Assembly: GCA_005223375.1 (NCBI GenBank)
Contig: RXOD01004617.1
Location: forward strand, 1-19,891
Source: Amoebophrya sp. AT5.2
Taxonomy: Eukaryota; Sar; Dinophyceae; Syndiniales; Amoebophryaceae
Length of the DNA stretch: 19,891 bases
Direction of reading: 5' to 3'
Shown here: one piece after another, positions 7,501 through 17,300 of the stretch
How the letters are laid out: every line of letters starts with the position of its first letter
Position numbering within the stretch: the stretch's first letter is position 1
Program-made: the position numbers and the translations under genes
The notes under the pieces: generated by a model
Seen by the model: the letters and a program-made list of their open reading frames with translations, nothing else
Databases searched by the model: none
Told to the model about the DNA's origin: nothing

Positions 7501-10306
7501 ATGGGGATGGGGGGTCTGATGAAAACCCCGGCCCGTCGGGTCGTGCTGGCCGCGGCGGCCGCGTCGCATGCCAGCGCCGCGCCGGGGGCTGCGTACACCA
7601 CGCTGACGACGCTGTTCGGCAAGCTGAAGACCGAAGCCAAGGACACGTTCGAAACCAAGACTCCCGAGCTGGCGGACCACAACGCTGACTGCGCGACGGC
7701 GCTCAAGGACCACGCAGACGAGATCCAGAAGCTCACGGATGACAAGGTTGAATGATGTCTTACTCGGAGCTCTGCGCTAGTTTTGGTTTTGTGCGTAGGC
7801 TTACCGGCTTCATCTCTGTCGGAGCTAACATCAGACTTTGCCGGGACACGAAAGTAGGTTGATGACCCGATGAAGACAGTGAACAAAATGAACGAGCCAG
7901 CAGTTCAATTAACTCGGGCAAAAATGAAGCGAATAGTGGAGAACCAAGAACATCAATCAATGATCACCCCGTAATGATACAACTATGAAGAAGGATCGCT
8001 CCGGATAATCTGCATGACAGACCGACGCGGAGTCTCGGCAGGCGGACGCGGAGAAGGCGATCGCGGGTGCGGAGGCGGAGAAGACGAAGGAGGAGGAGCT
8101 GTTGGACGCCGCGGAGGCCAGTAAGGCGGGCGCGCAGACGACGTACGAGAAGACGAAGAAGCGCATGGGCTACGACCTGAGCCAGCTGGGGACCGCGACC
8201 AAGGGACTGGAGGACGCGATGACCAATATTGCTGCCGACGCCACCATCGCCGAGAGCACCAAGTCGAAGCTGCAGAACACCATGAGCCTGCTCAAGGACA
8301 AAATGATGGAGGACCAGAAAAAACTGGGAGACGTACCGATATAATGATCGACTGATTTTGATTGCATTGTGGGACCATTATTCTTGGATGTCGGGCTCTT
8401 CATAAATTCAAATTGATTCCGTTTACTTTTCGCGCCCGATCGATCGACAGGAGATCACGGCTGGCGAGGGCTACCACGCGGAGGCGCAGAAGACCATGCA
8501 GGAGCAGATCGACGCCCACGGCGACTTGATCCAGGAGCTCACCAATTTCCTCGTCACGGAGAACGGCAAGCTCGACACCGCGAAGCAGGACAAGGCGGAC
8601 GCGATCTCCTCGCTGAATTCGGAGAAGGCCGCGAAGAAGGCGAAGACGGCCAGCTGCGCGGAGAAGCGCATGGCCCTGGAGGGCGAGATCGAGGACGCTG
8701 ACAACCGCGTGAAGGCTTTGTCCGCCGCGCTCGACATCCTCGGGGAGCCGTCCGCGGCGGCGGAACTGCTGCAGGCCGAGAAAAAGATCGCCCTGATGTC
8801 CCTCGGGGCGGCACGGCCGAAGTCCTTCCTTCAGATCCGCCAGACGCCGAAGAGCCACGTCGAGAGCCTGCTCGCCACCATGTCGGGCGCGAGCAAGGCC
8901 GCGGACCTGCTGCGCCTTGCGCTCGGACAAAAGCCAGGTGCAGCCATTCACACACCCAATCTCGCGGCACATCGCATATTGTATAACGGATCGGAGGTGG
9001 GGAAGAATTTAGAAAATCGCGATGCGAGTAATGTAAATGTTGTCTTTTTATGGCAGGTGCGGCGGAGGCGTTCCAGAAGATTGCGTCGGAGATCGATGCG
9101 CTGTCCAACACTATGTACGAGCAGCAGGAAGAGGATCAGAAGAGCAAGACCTGGTGCCAGCAGAAGGACAACGAGCTGCAGCTCCGCATCCAGGACCTGG
9201 AACAGACCAAGGACGAGCTGGAGAAAGCGGTCGAGGCTTTCGGGAACACGGCCGACTCGCACAAGGAGAAGGCGGAAAAGGCCACCGACGACATCAACCA
9301 AGCGGTGAAGGACAACGTGGCGGCGCACAAAAAACTCACGGAAGACCTGGACGCGAACAAAGTGGAGCAAGAAGAACTGAAGGAAGACTAAGAAAGGGGC
9401 TCCGGATCGAGAGAACCACTGATGAAGCGAGCCGAAGAATCTACAAAAAATTTTGTGACTGAGACTGACTCTTCAGGTGCTGTTTCGATGACTGGTCGGC
9501 ACTATGTTTGCGGGGGGGTCGGCGGGGGGACTAGAGGGTCAGGGAAGCAGAAACGCCCTGATGTGGCCTGGTAGACGTTTGCTGGCTTCATTCTCAGGCT
9601 TTGGAGAGTGCCACCACCCGTTCGCTTTCTGTTGTGAATGTGTGGCTTGCTCCTCAGACTTTTAGCTTGCTTCCGCATGGAAAGCTCGTCGCTAATTCTT
9701 GGAGTACGTAGGTCGGGGGCGCCGGCGGTGAGGACTAATCGATCAATCTGCTAGGAAGATACAATGTATGCTTCGTCAAAAATCGATGATCCATTGGGGC
9801 CTGGGTTTTTTTTCTAAAGCGGTTTCGGGAACCTCGAGCAGGCGCGGATCGCGCTGGAGAACGTGTTTTCGGGGCGGACGGAGTCCTCGGGCGAGATTGT
9901 ACTGGACGAAGTGGACAAGGTGATTGAGAAGTACCAGGCGTCCATGACCGAGGCTGAGCGCGCGCGCAAGGAGCTGGAGGCCGCGGTGGAAAACGAGGAG
10001 GAGGACCACCAGACGAACCTGAAGCGACTGCAGACGATCGAGAAGCGGAACAAGCTCGGGTTCAAGGACAACACGGCGAAGCAACTGTCGAAAGCGGACG
10101 AACTGCGAGTGGTGAACTCGGACCTGAAGCAAACCAAAGCGACCATGGTGGAGGTGGTCACGGCAAAAAACGCGAAGTGCAAAAACTACGCCACCATGTA
10201 CAAAGCGCGCATGGAGGACCGCAAAGCGGAAATCGACAACCTGAAAAAGGCGAAAGAAGCACTCAGCGAATACATGACCTCGCTCGGCCTGAAAATGACC
10301 ATGTGA
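7501..10306 (+). CDS. Secreted coiled-coil protein of a dinoflagellate-type family, at least five exons
   Basis: Exons: 7501-7746, 8042-8332, 8451-8937, 9057 to about 9388, and about 9821-10306 (stop TGA 10304-10306), for about 613 residues. The first three junctions are GT-AG with matching phases (0, 0, 1). The start can be 7501, 7507 or 7519; from 7519 it begins MKTPARRVVLAAAAASHASA, a good signal peptide. The mature protein is almost entirely charged coiled coil. Blocks such as CAEKRMALEGEIEDADNRVK-ALSAALDIL (exon 3), AFQKIASEID..WCQQKDNEL (exon 4) and LEQARIALENVF..VIEKYQ..EEEDHQTNLKR (exon 5) recur in large families of dinoflagellate secreted or surface coiled-coil proteins whose function is unknown to me. 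The exon 4 to 5 junction is unresolved: no GT follows the conserved end EELKED, and TAA comes at 9389-9391. Either the intron is non-canonical (388|9821 is in frame), or a donor at 9362 is used with an acceptor at 9841, or an exon is missed. Confidence 0.75.
7747..8041 (+). other. Intron 1 of the coiled-coil gene, GT-AG
   Basis: This 295-nt intron starts GTTGAAT and ends CTCGGCAG, phase 0, joining TDDK to ADAEKA. Both sides continue the same coiled-coil style. No inverted terminal repeats were found. Confidence 0.75.
8333..8450 (+). other. Intron 2 of the coiled-coil gene, GT-AG
   Basis: This 118-nt intron starts GTACCG and ends GATCGACAG, phase 0, joining KKLGD to EITAGE. It is AT-richer than the exons. 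Confidence 0.8.
8938..9056 (+). other. Intron 3 of the coiled-coil gene, GT-AG, with CAGGTGC at both boundaries
   Basis: This 119-nt intron starts GTGCAG and ends TTTTTATGGCAG. The phase is 1: one G before the intron plus GT after it gives Gly, joining GQKP-G-AAEAFQ. CAGGTGC occurs across both splice sites (8935-8941 and 9054-9060), nine of ten bases matching if extended to CAGGTGCnGC. Confidence 0.85.
9389..9820 (+). other. Intron 4 of the coiled-coil gene, boundaries not canonical or exon missed
   Basis: It starts right after the last coiled-coil codon (TAAGAAAGG) and ends TTTTTTTTCTAAAGC just before GGTTTCGGG. The T-tract followed by AAAG is a good acceptor at 9819, but no in-phase GT donor exists at the end of exon 4. 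The interior has short frames only, including a G-rich run near 9510-9530. I saw no clear further exon. Confidence 0.4.
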
Positions 10307-10526
10307 GGAACGAGTCCCGTTGGAACTTAATCTTGACACAAACATAGGATTTCTGCCGAAGGGTACGCGTTTCACTCCGCACTTTTCTCTGTACACGACC
10401 GCATCCGAGAACCAGCATTCACGAACATTTTGCGAGCTTTGAGCGAAGTAGCGATATACACACGCGGACAGCAGGTGCATCAGCATCTAGAAAATCAATC
10501 AGACAGACTGTGCAATCTTCTCTTTT

Positions 10527-10601
10527 CCTAACAACTGTAGCGACTGTATCGAAGTATCTAACAACTGTATCGCAGATCCGCGAGATCTAACAACTGTATC
10601 G
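10527..10601 (+). repeat. Three direct repeats of TCTAACAACTGTATCG, about 30-bp spacing
   Basis: Copies lie at 10557-10572 and 10586-10601 (identical over 16 bp) and at 10527-10542 (14 of 16). The spacings are 30 and 29 bp. The sequences between copies are less conserved. Confidence 0.85.
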
Positions 10602-10669
10602 AGTCACAAATGCACCAGATGTCCGTGTGTGGCTACGCAAAAAGAAGATCTCGGTTTCGTAGCGTGTGA

Positions 10670-10741
10670 TTTCCGTCTATCGTGGGCTTTCCGTCCATAG
10701 TGGGTGTTCCGTCACTCGTGGGATTTCGTTCGTTCGTGAGG
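10670..10741 (+). repeat. Four degenerate 17-19-bp tandem units (TTTCCGTCnATCGTGGG)
   Basis: The units start at 10670, 10688, 10707 and 10724. Each has TTCCGT or TTTCGT followed by a TCGTG/TAGTG core. The last is the most diverged. Confidence 0.75.
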
Positions 10742-11077
10742 GGAGGTATCAGTCGTAAACAAGTCGACGATGAGAAACAATCCTGCTTTTGTGCTGTACT
10801 GGTTTCAATAGGGCCGCCGTTGGTGCGGTCCGGATCATGTCAAAAAAAAAAACAAAAACATAGCAGCCTGCCATGAGCGATAGTTAAGTATTCGTGACCC
10901 TCGAAAAAGCTCGAGGCTAAGGAACAGAGTGCAATAACCAATCGACATTTAAACAACTGTTTTAAGGAGCCGGCGGAGCGTCGACATGGATGCGGGGGAG
11001 CGAAAGCAGAACGAGAGTGCAATTTCGATTCGCCGATCCGTCGCGAAACTAAAATATTCACCACTTCGCTCAATTCT

Positions 11078-11191
11078 TGTCTCGGTCGTGTACTCGTCGT
11101 GTACTCTCCTGTCGCCATGATTCACTGCCATCGATAAAACTCGTGTGTTGTCTCGACCGTGTGCTCGTTCCCATCGTTCGCTGCCATCGAT
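11078..11191 (+). repeat. Diverged partial duplication upstream of the giant gene
   Basis: TGTCTCGGTCGTGTACTCGT (11078-11097) recurs as a copy with three differences at 11149-11168. CTGCCATCGAT recurs exactly at 11125-11135 and 11181-11191. The order is kept but the spacing differs by 15 bp, so one copy carries an indel. Confidence 0.7.
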
Positions 11192-11327
11192 TAACATAAA
11201 ACCAATCCTCCTCTCCTATCTTCCATTATCTTTAACCGAGGTGTTTGCGATCGTAGAACCGTAGAAAAAAAAAAAAAAATAAAGAAAGAGAAGTGAAAGT
11301 TGCACCCTCCACCAGCAGTCGCCGACG

Positions 11328-14300
11328 ATGTGCGGCATCAACGCCTCTCCGAAGCCGGAAACGTACATGGACATCGACGAAGTCTGCAACAGCCTGGGAA
11401 TCACCGAAGACAAATTTTGGGAGCTGGCCGAAGTCGACCCGCACCAGAAAACCGATTATATCACACCATTGCAGGTGGTGTGTTTGCCGGCGCAGCCGTA
11501 CGCCGAGTCACAATCGCCGCACGCACAGCTGGGAATCATCCCTTCTCCCGAGGACACTTTCGAAACACAAAAGGCCCTCCTCCAGACAGCGCTGCTCCCG
11601 CCGACAGAGCTGTCCGCCGAGATGTCGCAGCTGCTCATTGATCTCGACAGTAACTTCGTCACTCTACGGACGAGCGTGCTGCAAGCAGAGGGTGGGCCGA
11701 ATGGCGGCCCGCAGCTGGGGAGTGGAAATATTGCTGCCGCCGCACTGGAGCTGGAGTTCGTCGCTGCTGCCGCAACTGAGCAGGAGGCTGCACCGGCAGA
11801 AATGGCAGCTGAAGCAGTTGGAGCCGTTACCGCGGAAAAAAAAGAGTGGACCGGAACCGGAGGCGCAGAGGAGCATGAGACAGATGCTGACGCAGGACAG
11901 CCAAACGCAGCAGAAGCGGATCCAACGATCAAGAAAAACGACTCCGCCGCTACTCAAAGCCGAGCAACGACGGCGACGAGAAGATTCGCGGTGCCATCGC
12001 AGTTGTCAAGGGAGGTCGTGTGGTGCAGAGCGATGCGGGCAAGGTTCTCCAAGGGTGCACAACCGTCATGGCTGCAGCGCTCGCCAGAAAAGCAACACGA
12101 GACTGTCCCGCCGCAAATACAACTAAAGGTGCGGCCGAGAACACTGCGTGCCTTCGGAAAGGGGGCTATCAGCGCATTTACCCGGAAGCCGCACATGCCA
12201 TCCCAGAAGCCGCGCACCCGAACCAAGAGCAACCACCCACCGGTAGCCGCGGTCAAAAGCAACAAGTTCATTTTTCCCCACACAAGCGAGCCCTCGATAG
12301 GAGCGGGGATGCGCAGGCGCGATGACGGCGCAGGCGCGATGACGGCGTGGAAGCAGAGTAAGGCGGCAAAAAAGGACTCACCACCTGCGTCAGAACTCTT
12401 CGCGAAGGCCCCGCGCCGGGTCAGAAAGGGGAAAGTGCGCCGGGCTCCAACACATCACTGCTGCAAGGCCGACCCGGTGAGCAGCTGGATAAAGCGCATG
12501 ATGCGGGAACGGCCGACCGCGAGAGAAACCCCGACGGGTAGAAGGCTGCGGAAGCGGATCCAGCCGCGTAGAGTACGCAGACCGAAGACGTTTTCCGGCG
12601 CGGACGAACATCCTCCCGCGCCCTGCTCGCCTGAAGAGGCAATTCGGATTCTGGACCGAGCCATCAGGGAACGAGAATTCCATCCGTGTCCGCCTCCGCC
12701 ACCAGCCGCGCAGCTACTCCTGATCGACTTGGTCAATCCGATGGCTCGAAGCATAAAGAGGTTGTTTTGGGACGACATCGATCTGCTCTATCTACGCGCA
12801 GATCACGCCAGCCTTTTTCCAGCGGCAGGCCCGCGTCCCGCGGCAGCTGCGGAGAGCGCATCCGGGGCGGCAAGCGAAGTGGCGGCGACCCAACCGGATT
12901 TGTTGCTGCAAAAGCGGGCGAAGGAGGAAAAACCAGTCAAAGTCGACGAAGGCGCTGTCTGCCACGAGCAGGTGGAGGCAGAGCAGCCAGTCCCCGTCGC
13001 TACTATCCCCCATTCCGCACCCTCGCACTGCGGCATGGCTGCGCTGACGCTTGCGCTGAAGCTAGACGGCGACAGAGACGGTACCGCAAAGGTAGAGGAT
13101 GCAGTGCGGAATGCGCTGCCAGAGGCGGAGGTACAACAGCGCATTCTGAAAGAAGGAGAAATCACAATCGCGCAATTCGCGGCTGTGTTGAAGCACGAAG
13201 GTGTCAGTGCTAGGGCGTTCCGGATTCATCGCTGGATGGATGAACCCGGAGCCGCCCAAATCACAAAAACAAACCTGAGGCAACCCCGGCTGATAGGTGC
13301 AGAAAGTGGGCCGCTGACGGTGGACGTGGTATACGGGGATGGGCATATAGAAGTGATCGCAGGGCCGGTAGAGGGCTCATGTCCGCGCTTCGTCGCTGCT
13401 TCTCCCAGATTTCGCCGCAGGACTTGCCGCTCATCTGCTCGTTCGTCGTCACCGCAGGAGCTGATGAGTGGAAAGAAGGGAGGGCGATTGAAGATGAGTA
13501 AACAAACACTCATCGAGTTCGTTAGTTGTCTGCTGGCGAGGGAAACCGAAACAGAAGTTCCGTTCTTCACGCAGTCATCAGCGGGCAGCACGCGATGCCT
13601 CCTGCGAAGCAGCTACTGCGGACAAGCTCGCCACCTCATTTGGTGGCGAGCCACCCGGACGCTGGAGATTCAAGGCGAGTCGGCCAGTAGCAAATTGTCG
13701 ATCGCGGAGATCGCGAAGGAGTGGATACGGGAGCGCGGCGCTATTCCAATGGCTCAGTGTGGTCACATTACTGTGTTGAGCCATTGGGACAAGCTACACG
13801 AGCGGGAAACGTGGCGGATCCCTCCTTACAGCCCTACACATCAGATCTGCCCAGCAGTAGCGGCCACTCCCTCTTCGACAACTCGTACGGACCTTCGCCC
13901 GGACTGCGCAACGAACGAGGTTGCGTCCAGCGGCGGGGCATCCGCAAAACAGGAAACACACTTCGGCGCCGTTTCAAAGCAGCCTTCGGCTGGCGACTCT
14001 GCTAGCCACGAGTGTCCAAATTCGCCGTTGCAGAAGCAAAGCCGACCGGCGTACGATCCGTATAAAGATGACAGCGGCTACGAGGTGACATCATGGAATC
14101 AATCCCCTAAGGCGGAGGATGAAGTGGACAGATGCAGAGCCGCGAAAGAAGGATTTTGGAAACGTCGATCGCGTCGCGAGGACTTTAGTGTCGCGGCAGC
14201 TTCCTCGTCCGCAGACAGAAGACGCGACCCGGTGTCTACAAGCGCCTCCTTCACTGATCTTGAGCATCTGCTTCTCAGTCAACAAGGCGCAGTCAACGAG

Positions 14301-17300
14301 AATAGTGCCCGTCCAGCCGCTGCACCGCGCTTGGACGAGAACCAGTACTGCGACAACGACAGCTGCAACAGAGACAGTGACAGCGACTGCGTCATGATCT
14401 CCTCGCCGGGTAACGCCGTTCTTCCCGTCGCCGCGGCCGTAAGCAGCACAGAGAACCAGGGTTGCAGTGAGAGCGACAGTGACTGCGTATTGATTTTACC
14501 GCAGACTGTTGCCGCCAGCACCATCACGGCAGCGCGCAGCAGGAAGGAAAGCAGCTTTGCAGTAGCGAGCGAGATGGAGACAAAGAACACTAGCAGCGCG
14601 TTGCCCACGCTGAAGTTAGCGAACGAAGGACGAAGCAACGAAGGCCAGCGAACCGTGCCTCCGCTCGGCGATCACCGACGCAATCCTCGCACCGCAGCGA
14701 GCACGGCAGATGGAGTGGCCGCCGCGGCCGCGAATCTTATCCTCGATTGTAAGGGCGCAGCTTCAGTTACTAGCAAAGGATCGGCGCCTGTCCACTCGGC
14801 GTCCAAAGCAGGCCCCGGCGACCGAAACAGTACAGCAGCTTTCGGCGAGGACGACACAGCTCAGTTCGGAGTCTCAGCCATCACGCAGGCCACGACATTA
14901 TGGCGAGCACGGCGAAAGCGGGAGGGAAGTCTATCGTCACGAAGGTATTCCGAGGGGGGCGAGAGCAGCGTGGCGGCCGCCGACAGTCCGTCCAGATCCG
15001 CTTCATTGGCGCTCCAGGGGTTAGAAGATGATGTAAACCCGTCAAACCGCCTGGCAAGCAGTGACGGCAGTCCTGAACCTGCGCCACAGTTAGCTTCATT
15101 TCACTCTCCTGTCGGCGGCGCAGCTTTATCGAAAAACACGCCGCACCAAGCGGCCGCGACTTCGGATTCTCTGAAAACATATGATGCAGCACCGGCAGCG
15201 GCGGCAGATAGCGACGCGGGCACGGGCTCACCCTCCCGAGCGTGGGTGCGATGTGACGGTATGACAGGCTCCGCAGAACAAATCCGGTTGTTCCTCGCGA
15301 CGGCGGAAGGACAGCTCGAGTGTCCGGCGGGCGACATGCGGGCCGAACGCACGGCTGGCACCGCAGGGAGAACGAGGACAGTGCTCGGTTTTAGGAAGCC
15401 GGCGCAGGCGCGCGAGTTCTGTCACGTTTTTAATCAGGGCAGCATCGCGATGGACGGAAAGACTGAAGTTGAGCTTCGGCTCGCCATCGTTCCTACATGC
15501 GACAGCACACCGCCGCCGTCGGAACCGGAGTCAAGGAGGCCAGCGGACGTGTTGACGTCTAGTACAACCAGCAGCAGGTCTCCGGCGAGGCAGGCTGAAC
15601 GGCCGACGAAACAGGACCTAGCCCTCAGCTTCTCTGCGAAGAAACGGAAGCTATCTGCAGTAGAGTCGGCCTCAAGACACGGCCCTCAGGAGGGCGACGG
15701 AGTAGCTGTTGCCAGCCGTGCAAACGGAGAGCATGCTGCTACATCAGGCAGACTCTGTCTGAATGATTTGCCTTTCCGAGGAGGCGGCAAGGGAGTTCCG
15801 GAGCAGGAATCGGAGAGCGAGGCGCGGGGCAGTCACCTAAAGCGTGACCGTATCCCGGAGCTGGTTCACTGGTATGATCAGGACGAGGTGCTTGAAAGGG
15901 CCTACGAAGAGCAGGGGTTCACATGGCGGGACTTGGGCTTCTTTGGGTCATGGCGCAATTATCATCGTACACCGGGAACGCACCCCAAGATCGTCGTACC
16001 TGCATACGATGAGTTGATTCGCGGGGGCGGCGAACGCGCAACGGGTGATACCGTACGCGGAAGTGCCGCGTTCGCTGGTGACGCGGTCGAAAGTACGGCG
16101 GGCCATCCAATGTTGCATGGCGTGACCGGTAGCAAGGCGGAGGTGGCGTCGTCTAGCGGTGTAGAGGGCATCGAAATGCGCGTCGACGGTAAAGCTCCTC
16201 TCGGTCGTGCAGGAGGATGCCAAGTTGCGGACCGTGTTCGCGTTGGGGGCGCTTCCCGTGCCTGGCCCGGTGGCTATATCGCGGCTGGTGCGGATTTTAG
16301 AAGTAAAACTCCCGTTGCATGGGCGGGGCCTCAATCACCTCGGGTCGAGAACAGCGGCGCGGACGAGGGTCCCGGCGTTCCTCCGCGCGCGGCACGGTCT
16401 GCTCTGACTGCTGCCCGAGACAGTAACGCTTGTGGACGATCATTGCAGAAAGGGGATGAGCATGTGACGGACACGGCAGCCGCAATGTCTTCCGCCTCTG
16501 CATCAGTCAAGAGGCGACGCGTTGCTGGGAAGGAAGCTGCACCCAGTTCCTCTGTACCCGCTCGTGCGAATGTAGGATCAGCACCAGATGCCGGTTGCAA
16601 TACGAGGTGCGTCATTCCTACCGCGGTTGCGGCAGCACAAAGACGACTCGTTGATGAGGCGAGCAAAGCTGAAAATGAGCAGATTGACTTTGATGCGGCC
16701 GCTAAACAGTGGGGAATGACGAAGCAAGATGTTGTTGATGTCTACAGGTGGCATCTCGCGGAAAGCGAAAGTTTTTGGGCAAACACCTCGTCCTCCGCTT
16801 CGTCGCGACTAGTTGCTCCGAAGTTTCCTCCGGCGAGGGCGTCTTCTTCTCTACGGTTCGCTTCTAAATTTCCACCTGCGCCTTCCGGTGCCAGCCCCGA
16901 TGAACTCCACGACGGAATCGCGACTCCTGTTCTTGGGCACAGGCACGATGTCACTCCGGCCTCATCTGTGTCGGGGCAGCCGACTTGGGTCCGTGTTTCT
17001 GGTGGGGCGCGTGCCGCCCCTGCATTGGACAAGAAGCGACGTATCGTTGGAGTTGACGATACGCCCAGCTCTTCGAAAACGGCGGTTACAGGTGGAGCAT
17101 CGACAGTAGCAGACTCTCGCGCGACGAAGTGCGTCATTCCGGCGGCGGTGGCGGCTGCACAAAGACGACTGGTTGAAGAGGCGAGCAGGGCTGAAAGTGA
17201 GCAGATTGACTTTGACGCGGCTGCGAAGCAGTGGGGGATGGCGAAGCAGGATTTAATCAGCTTATACAAAGGGCACCTTGCGGAAAATGAAAGTTACTGG

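Larger units (their letters stand above)
10307..11327. other. Intergenic spacer with short direct-repeat clusters and A-tracts
   Basis: No coding region was seen. It holds the repeat clusters at 10527-10601, 10670-10741 and 11078-11191, listed separately, an A-tract near 10841-10858 and an A-tract just before 11280. A TAA at 11280-11282 closes the frame upstream of the ATG at 11328. This is the longest gene-free stretch and should contain the promoter of the giant gene. Confidence 0.6.

Noticed and set aside
10527..10741. CRISPR-like direct repeats
   Set aside because: The units are short, diverged and few, with no regular spacers and a eukaryotic context.
11293..12126. 277-codon forward frame rich in Ser/Arg
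   Set aside because: It is a shifted frame of the giant gene. Its composition is what frame-shifted Ala/Glu codons give, and it ends while the other frame continues for 2,854 codons.
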